From positions 1-10,631 of the forward strand of contig JAHWYA010000023.1 of assembly GCA_020028115.1 (NCBI GenBank): a stretch of 10,631 nt of DNA. The letters are read 5' to 3'. This document shows, piece after piece, positions 6,775-10,631 of the stretch (positions are counted from its first letter, which is position 1; each line of letters begins with the position of its first letter). The DNA is from Anaeromyxobacter sp. (GTDB lineage: Bacteria; Myxococcota; Myxococcia; Myxococcales; Anaeromyxobacteraceae). Under the pieces are notes generated by a model. It searched no databases, was not told the origin of the DNA, and saw only the letters and a program-made list of their open reading frames with translations. Both the position numbers and the translations under genes were made by a program.

Positions 6775-8646
6775 TCAGACGTACCGCTCCCACGCGCTCC
6801 GCCACGCGCCCGCGGCCTCGGCGTGCCGGAGGAACGCGTCGTAGAACGGGTGGCGCGCCACCGTCGCGCCGTCGCCGACCACGACGAGCTTCGAGCGGGC
6901 GCGGGTGAGCGCGACGTTCATCCGGCGCACGTCCGCGAGGAACCCCACCTCGCCGGCGTCGTTCGAGCGGACGAGCGAGACGATCACCGCCTCCTTCTCT
7001 CGCCCCTGGAACCCGTCGACCGTGTCCACCTCGAGGCCGCCCTCCACCTCGGCGGCGAGGAGCTGCCGGAGGCGCTGCACCTGCGCGTCGTAGGGGGAGA
7101 TGACCGCGATCGCCTCCGGCGCGAGGCCGCGGGCGAGGAGCCGCCGCACCTCGATCGCGACGAGGTCCGCCTCGCCCGGGTTCTGCTTCGACTCGGACCC
7201 GGCCGGCGTCTCCTCCTCGTCGCCTCTGCCGGACGTGTCCACCACCTCGAGCGGCGCGTCGTCGATCGCCCGCCCCGCGGCGGCGGGGTGGGCGCGGAGC
7301 GCGCCGCCGTAGAGCGCTGCCGACGGGAACGCCATGATCCGCTCGTTCATCCGGTGCTGCTCGGCGAGCGTCACCCGCCCCGCGCCGCCGAGGAGCGGCA
7401 CGAGCCGCTCGAACAGCGAGACGCCGAGCCCCCCCGCCTGCGCCTCCGCCGAGAGGACCGTCGGCGGGAGCTGCAGGTGGTCCCCGGCGAGCACGGCGCG
7501 GTCGATCCGGAGGAGCGCGAGGTACACCGCGGGCTCGACCGCCTGCGTCGCCTCGTCGACGACGCCGACGTCGAAGCGGCGCCCGGCGAGCGGCGGAGCG
7601 TCGAGCGAGGTCAGCGTCGCGAGCACGACGTCCGCGCGGTCGAGGACCTCGGCCTCGGCGCGGGCCTCGAGGGCGCGCGCCTCGGCGAGCAGCGCGCGGG
7701 CGTCGCGCCACTGCGCCCGCGACTCCGAGAACCGGCCGGGGCCGCGCTTCTGCTTCCGCTTCGAGGCGGCCCGGCGGAGCGCGATCGCCTCCTCGACGAG
7801 GTCCCGCGCGATGCGGGACGCCTCGTGGTCCTCGGTGAGGGCGTCGAGGGTGTGCTCGAGCACCGCCGGGAGCACGCGCGCCGGGTGGCCGAGCCGCACG
7901 CAGGAGAGCCCGGCCGCCGCGAGCCGCTCGATGAGGTTGTCGACGGCGAGGTTCGAGGGCGCCGCCGCGAGCACCTTCTCTCCGCGCGCGACCGCCCGGC
8001 GGATCACCTCGACGAGCACGGTGGTCTTGCCGGTGCCGGGCGGCCCGTGCACGAGGGCGACGTCCTCGGCGCGGTCGGCGAGGTCGAGCGCCGCGGCCTG
8101 CTCCGCGTTGAGGGCGTGCGGCAGCGCCGGGCCGCGCGGGGCGGGGAGGAGCCGCGGCGCGGCCCCGGCGAGGACCGCGTGCCACCGCCGTCCGGCCTTG
8201 TCGTCCCGGAGCCGGGCGATCCCCGAGGCGAGCCGCTCCCAGGTGACCGGAGACGGCTCGAGCTCGAGGACGACGCGGCCGTCGGTCGCCCAGTCGGGCG
8301 GCGGCTCGTCGAAGGCGACCGCCAGCGCCGCGCGGGTGCGGCGCGCGACGACGCCGCTCGGGGCATCGGGCCGCGGCTCGCGGCGGAGGGTGACCGACAC
8401 GACGCTCCCGACGCCGATCCGGCCCGCGCCGAGCGGGCGCCCCGGGCGGGCGAAGGTCACGAGCGTCCGGCCAGCGAGGGCCCCCTCCTCGATCGCCTCC
8501 ACGTCAGCGACGGCGAGCCCGCGCGCCTCGCGCTCCGCGAGCGACAGCCGCCCCCGAGCCTCCTCGAGGCGGAGCCGCTCCTCCCGGCGCTCGGCCTCGA
8601 GCAGCGCGGACAGCCGCGCGAAGTGGTGCGGGAGATCCAGGAACAC
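6775..8646 (-). CDS. Upf1/IGHMBP2-type superfamily 1B helicase
   Basis: This is a 623-residue cytoplasmic ATPase and helicase. An N-terminal helical and beta-barrel region (to about residue 180, with RTLVTFARPGRPLGAGRIGV) precedes two RecA-like domains. Motifs are Walker A GPPGTGKT (201-208), Ia APSNLAVDNL, II VVDEATQAVEP (Asp364, Glu365), III AGDHLQLPPTV, IV EQHRMNERIMAFP, V VDTVDGFQGREKEAVIV and VI NVALTRARSKLVVVGD, all intact. A charged coiled insert (KRKQKRGPGRF and the Ala/Glu-rich stretch after it) lies between Ia and II, as in Upf1 relatives. Eukaryotic members move 5'-3' on RNA or DNA; the bacterial role is unknown. GTG 8646 is the best start, with a weak GGA 8 bases upstream. The open frame up to 9072 is rejected because it is Ser/Arg-rich sequence antisense to the ArsC-like gene. 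The exonuclease gene follows after 152 bases. Confidence 0.92.
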   Translation of the reverse strand: MFLDLPHHFARLSALLEAERREERLRLEEARGRLSLAEREARGLAVADVEAIEEGALAGRTLVTFARPGRPLGAGRIGVGSVVSVTLRREPRPDAPSGVVARRTRAALAVAFDEPPPDWATDGRVVLELEPSPVTWERLASGIARLRDDKAGRRWHAVLAGAAPRLLPAPRGPALPHALNAEQAAALDLADRAEDVALVHGPPGTGKTTVLVEVIRRAVARGEKVLAAAPSNLAVDNLIERLAAAGLSCVRLGHPARVLPAVLEHTLDALTEDHEASRIARDLVEEAIALRRAASKRKQKRGPGRFSESRAQWRDARALLAEARALEARAEAEVLDRADVVLATLTSLDAPPLAGRRFDVGVVDEATQAVEPAVYLALLRIDRAVLAGDHLQLPPTVLSAEAQAGGLGVSLFERLVPLLGGAGRVTLAEQHRMNERIMAFPSAALYGGALRAHPAAAGRAIDDAPLEVVDTSGRGDEEETPAGSESKQNPGEADLVAIEVRRLLARGLAPEAIAVISPYDAQVQRLRQLLAAEVEGGLEVDTVDGFQGREKEAVIVSLVRSNDAGEVGFLADVRRMNVALTRARSKLVVVGDGATVARHPFYDAFLRHAEAAGAWRSAWERYV

Positions 8647-8665
8647 CGGTATATTCCGTGGGGCG
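8647..8665. promoter_or_regulatory. 19-bp divergent start region with a TATATT element
   Basis: Only 19 bases separate the helicase GTG (8646) from the ArsC-like ATG (8666). They hold TATATT (8650-8655), a -10-like hexamer and a rare AT island in this sequence, inside the near-palindrome CGGTATATTCCG (8648-8659). For the plus strand, initiation would fall about 3-4 bases before the ATG, giving an almost leaderless mRNA. No good -35 is seen in either direction. The minus-strand reading would place initiation downstream of the chosen GTG, so that helicase promoter may lie elsewhere. Confidence 0.35.
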
Positions 8666-9019
8666 ATGGCGGGCGAGTGGGTCCTCTGGTTCGACGCGCG
8701 GTGCTCCGCGAGCAAGCGCGCGCTCGAGCTCCTGCGGGAGCGCGGCGTCGAGCCCGTGCTTCGCCGGTTCCTCGAGGAGCCGCCGACGACCGCGGAGCTC
8801 GCGGAGCTCGTCTCGAAGCTCCGGGTCTCCCCGCGCGACATCGCGCGGCGCGACGCCGACGAGTACCAGGCGCTCCGCCTCTCCGACCGGACGCCCGACG
8901 ACGAGCTCCTGCTCGCGCTCGCGCAGCACCCCCGCATCCTCGAGCGGCCCATCCTCGTGCACGGCGACCGCGCGATCGTCGCGCGCCCGCCGGAGCGCGT
9001 CCTCGACCTCGCCGCCTGA
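8666..9019 (+). CDS. ArsC/Spx-family thioredoxin-fold protein, arsenate reductase-like
   Basis: This is a 117-residue protein of normal length for glutaredoxin-dependent ArsC/YfgD relatives. It begins VLWFDARCSASKRALELL with the catalytic-type Cys at residue 13 in a C-x-x-S context. The middle block KLRVSPRDIARRDADEY corresponds to the family's helical insert, and the end has RPILVHGDRAIVARPPERVL, where the family's two substrate-binding arginines are found. These features fit arsenate reduction to arsenite. However, no arsB, acr3 or arsR gene is nearby, and many such proteins are stress-related oxidoreductases or of unknown use, so the arsenate role is tentative. The start is ATG 8666; the open frame extending upstream belongs to the helicase antisense. 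There is only a weak G-rich sequence before the ATG, in line with a very short or leaderless transcript. Confidence 0.85.
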   Translation: MAGEWVLWFDARCSASKRALELLRERGVEPVLRRFLEEPPTTAELAELVSKLRVSPRDIARRDADEYQALRLSDRTPDDELLLALAQHPRILERPILVHGDRAIVARPPERVLDLAA

Positions 9020-9025
9020 GCGCAC

Positions 9026-9051
9026 GACGCGTCCCGTGATCCGGGGACGTC
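9026..9051 (+). terminator. Weak hairpin after the ArsC-like gene
   Basis: GTCCC (9031-9035) pairs with GGGAC (9044-9048), and GAC (9026-9028) with GTC (9049-9051) across a two-base bulge. It starts 6 bases past the stop codon. Only a short GCTTTC follows, so it is at most a poor intrinsic terminator. Confidence 0.3.
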
Positions 9052-9134
9052 GCTTTCACGGTTCGTCAACATGCGCGGGTCGAAGGCAACCCCGGGTGGG
9101 CGCGGTCGCCGGCGTCGCCCCCGGCGCGACCGAA

Positions 9135-9166
9135 TTTCAGCCCTGAAAACGGGGGCCTGCCAGGCC
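9135..9166. promoter_or_regulatory. Two short inverted repeats upstream of the histidine kinase gene
   Basis: TTTCAG-CC-CTGAAA (9135-9148) and GGCCTG-C-CAGGCC (9154-9166) follow each other 29-60 bases before the kinase start. The first lies in one of the few AT-richer patches of this gap and would suit a dimeric regulator. A third pair, CGGCC (9171-9175) and GGCCG (9178-9182), lies closer to the gene. No convincing -35/-10 or -24/-12 promoter is seen. The rest of the gap from 9052 to 9134 shows nothing recognisable. Confidence 0.35.
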
Positions 9167-9194
9167 GGGGCGGCCGAGGCCGCTCGAACGAAAC

Positions 9195-10544
9195 GTGCAT
9201 TCCGCCCCCACCGTGACCGAACCCTCTGATCCTGGCGGACTCGCCGCCGGACGGCTCCCGCACTGCGTCGACTCCTGCCTGCTCATCCGGCTGGGCTTCG
9301 GCGCGAAGGACCGCGACGAGCTCGCCGTGCTCGCGGGCCGTCCGGAGACGCGGGCCGAGGTCGAGCGCGCCATCGCCCAGCGCGCGCTCGCCGACCGGCT
9401 GTCCTCCGCGGCCGCGCTCGCGGCCGGCGTCGCCCACGAGCTCAACAACCCGCTCGCCTACGTCACCGCGAACCTCGCCTTCCTCGCCGAGCGGATGGGT
9501 CGCCTCGTCGAGGTCCTCTCCGGCGCGCCGCGGACCGTGGAGGACGTCGACCTCGCGACCCAGCTCGCCGAGGCGATGCGCGAGGCGCGGACCGGCGCCG
9601 AGCGCATGCGCGCGGTCGTACGCGACCTCAAGACCTTCGCCCGCGTGGAGGAGGAGCGCCGCGTCCCGGTGGACGTCCGGCCGGTCATCGACTCGTGCCT
9701 CAACCTGGCGTGGGCCGAGCTCCGTCGCAGGGCGGGCCTGGCGCGGGACCTCGAGCCCGTGCCGCCGGTGCTCGGCGACGAGGGGCGGCTCTCGCAGGTG
9801 TTCGTGAACCTCGTCCTCAACGCCGCGCAGTCCATCCCGGGCGGCCGGCCCGACGACCACGAGGTGCGCGTCGCCACCCGGACCCTGCCGGACGGACGGG
9901 TGGCGATCGAGGTGCGCGACACCGGCAGCGGCATCGACCCGGCGCACCTCCCGAAGATCTTCGATCCGTTCTTCACGACGAAGGGGCCGGGCCAGGGGAC
10001 CGGCCTCGGCCTGTCGATCTGCCATGCGGTGATCACCTCGATGGGCGGCGAGATCGAGGTGGAGAGCGCCGTCGGCCGGGGCTCCACCTTCCGGGTGCTG
10101 CTCCCGCCGGCCCCGCAAGAGCCTCCGCAGCGCGCGCAGGACGCGGGTCCCTCCGCCCCGCCACACCCCGCGCGGATCCTCGTCGTCGACGACGAGCCGC
10201 TCGTCGGCGCCGTGCTCCGCCGCACGCTCGCGGAGCACGACGTGACCCTCGTCGAGTCGGCGGACGCCGCGCTCGCCCGGATCGACGCCGGGGACCGGTT
10301 CGACGTCGTGCTGTGCGACCTCCTCATGCCCGGCACGAGCGGCATGGACCTCTACCGCGCCGTGGCCGCGCGCGACCCCTCGCTCGCGCGCGGCTTCGTG
10401 TTCCTCACCGGCGGGGCGTTCACGCCCGCGGCGCGCGCCTTCCTCGAGTCGGAGCCGGTGGACCTCCTCGAGAAGCCGTTCGACGTCGCCGCGCTGCGCG
10501 CGGCGATCGCGCGCCGGCTCGCGCCGCCGCCGGCACCGGCTTAA
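9195..10544 (+). CDS. Soluble hybrid histidine kinase with C-terminal receiver domain
   Basis: This is a 449-residue signalling protein. After about 60 residues without a recognisable sensor domain comes a HisKA helix with the H-box AAGVAHELNNPLAYV (phospho-acceptor His81). The ATPase domain follows: N-box NLVLNAAQSI (Asn209), G1 DTGSGI (from Asp242), F-box FDPFFTTK and G2 GTGLGLSI. A Pro/Ala-rich linker (about 305-325) leads to a complete receiver domain with Asp332/Asp333, phospho-acceptor Asp375 in CDLLMPG, Thr405 and Lys427 in LEKPFD. No transmembrane segment or DNA-binding domain is present, so it is cytoplasmic and probably passes phosphate on to a separate partner. The N terminus has a CVDSC pair (Cys24, Cys28). 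GTG 9195 follows an in-frame stop at 9144; GTG 9213 is a possible alternative, and neither has a clear ribosome site. No cognate regulator lies adjacent in the window. Confidence 0.92.
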   Translation: MHSAPTVTEPSDPGGLAAGRLPHCVDSCLLIRLGFGAKDRDELAVLAGRPETRAEVERAIAQRALADRLSSAAALAAGVAHELNNPLAYVTANLAFLAERMGRLVEVLSGAPRTVEDVDLATQLAEAMREARTGAERMRAVVRDLKTFARVEEERRVPVDVRPVIDSCLNLAWAELRRRAGLARDLEPVPPVLGDEGRLSQVFVNLVLNAAQSIPGGRPDDHEVRVATRTLPDGRVAIEVRDTGSGIDPAHLPKIFDPFFTTKGPGQGTGLGLSICHAVITSMGGEIEVESAVGRGSTFRVLLPPAPQEPPQRAQDAGPSAPPHPARILVVDDEPLVGAVLRRTLAEHDVTLVESADAALARIDAGDRFDVVLCDLLMPGTSGMDLYRAVAARDPSLARGFVFLTGGAFTPAARAFLESEPVDLLEKPFDVAALRAAIARRLAPPPAPA

Positions 10545-10631
10545 AAGACGAGCACGACGCCGAGCGGGACGATCGCGGCCTGCGAGGCCCCCGCGGTGCG
10601 GCGCTCGCGTCCGTGCAGGAGCCACGGCACG
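10541..10631 (-). CDS. C-terminal end of an unidentified protein, truncated by window edge
   Basis: Read on the minus strand from the right edge, a frame stays open for 29 residues, ending ASQAAIVPLGVVLVF at a TAA (10543-10541). Almost every codon ends in G or C, as in the real genes here, and the stop overlaps the kinase stop in a shared TTAA, a common convergent arrangement. The alternating hydrophobic tail ending in Phe resembles the last strand of an outer-membrane beta-barrel, but the fragment is too short to be sure. No function can be assigned. Confidence 0.5.
   Translation of the reverse strand, partial: VPWLLHGRERRTAGASQAAIVPLGVVLVF

Noticed and set aside
6775..9019. Possible phage-defence system formed by helicase, nuclease and ArsC-like protein
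   Set aside because: No toxin, sensor, reverse transcriptase, restriction or mobile gene accompanies them, base composition is uniform with neighbours, and the families have housekeeping-type roles elsewhere.
6763..9039. 758-codon plus-strand open frame
   Set aside because: It is antisense to the complete helicase, which carries every SF1 motif; the plus-strand product is Arg/Glu/Pro-rich noise.
8647..9072. N-terminal extension of the helicase up to 9072
   Set aside because: The added residues are Ser/Arg-rich and exactly antisense to the ArsC-like gene; family similarity begins at about residue 1 of the GTG 8646 start.
9066..10625. 519-codon minus-strand open frame
   Set aside because: It is antisense to the histidine kinase and has no coherent domain.
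1..10631. tRNA, rRNA, CRISPR array, IS element or attachment sites
   Set aside because: I saw no cloverleaf with a CCA-type end, no regularly spaced repeats, no transposase and no terminal inverted repeats with target duplications.

Overview
The window is a very GC-rich stretch of bacterial chromosome in which third codon positions are almost always G or C. Gene content and codon bias suggest a myxobacterium-like member of the Myxococcota, with Anaeromyxobacter as my best guess. The pointers are a soluble hybrid histidine kinase, repeat-containing surface proteins with PKD-like domains and a possible sigma-54 promoter. This assignment is inference, because no rRNA or other marker gene is present. 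I find eight genes or gene fragments and no tRNA, rRNA, CRISPR array, IS element or prophage gene.

Layout. Positions 1-1545 (+) hold the C-terminal 514 residues of a surface protein with three Ig/PKD-like repeats. It converges, with 5 bases between stops, on purL (1551-3824, -), which encodes the small-type FGAM synthase subunit. Upstream of purL on the same strand come a GIN-domain (DUF2807) lipoprotein (3910-4587), a NAPE-PLD/RomA-like metallo-beta-lactamase-fold hydrolase (4734-5786), a YprB/MrfB-like RNase H-fold exonuclease (5819-6622) and a Upf1/IGHMBP2-type SF1B helicase (6775-8646). An ArsC-like thioredoxin-fold gene (8666-9019, +) diverges from the helicase with only 19 bases between start codons. 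After a 175-base gap with several inverted repeats comes a soluble hybrid histidine kinase with a C-terminal receiver domain (9195-10544, +). Its stop codon overlaps the stop of a minus-strand gene that runs off the right edge (10541-10631).

How the genes relate. The exonuclease and hydrolase genes are 32 bases apart and probably co-transcribed. The helicase lies just upstream of them, across a 152-base gap full of stem-loops. A Upf1-like helicase next to an RNase_H_2 exonuclease resembles known helicase-exonuclease partnerships (MrfA-MrfB in Bacillus subtilis, and fused RecB-like/RNase_H_2/Upf1-like proteins), so a DNA repair or nucleic-acid processing pair is the most interesting functional hypothesis here. 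The lipoprotein has its own candidate sigma-54 promoter, and purL has an exact 12-bp direct repeat abutting its start codon. The rest looks like ordinary chromosomal housekeeping and accessory content, and I see no clear defence island or mobile system.
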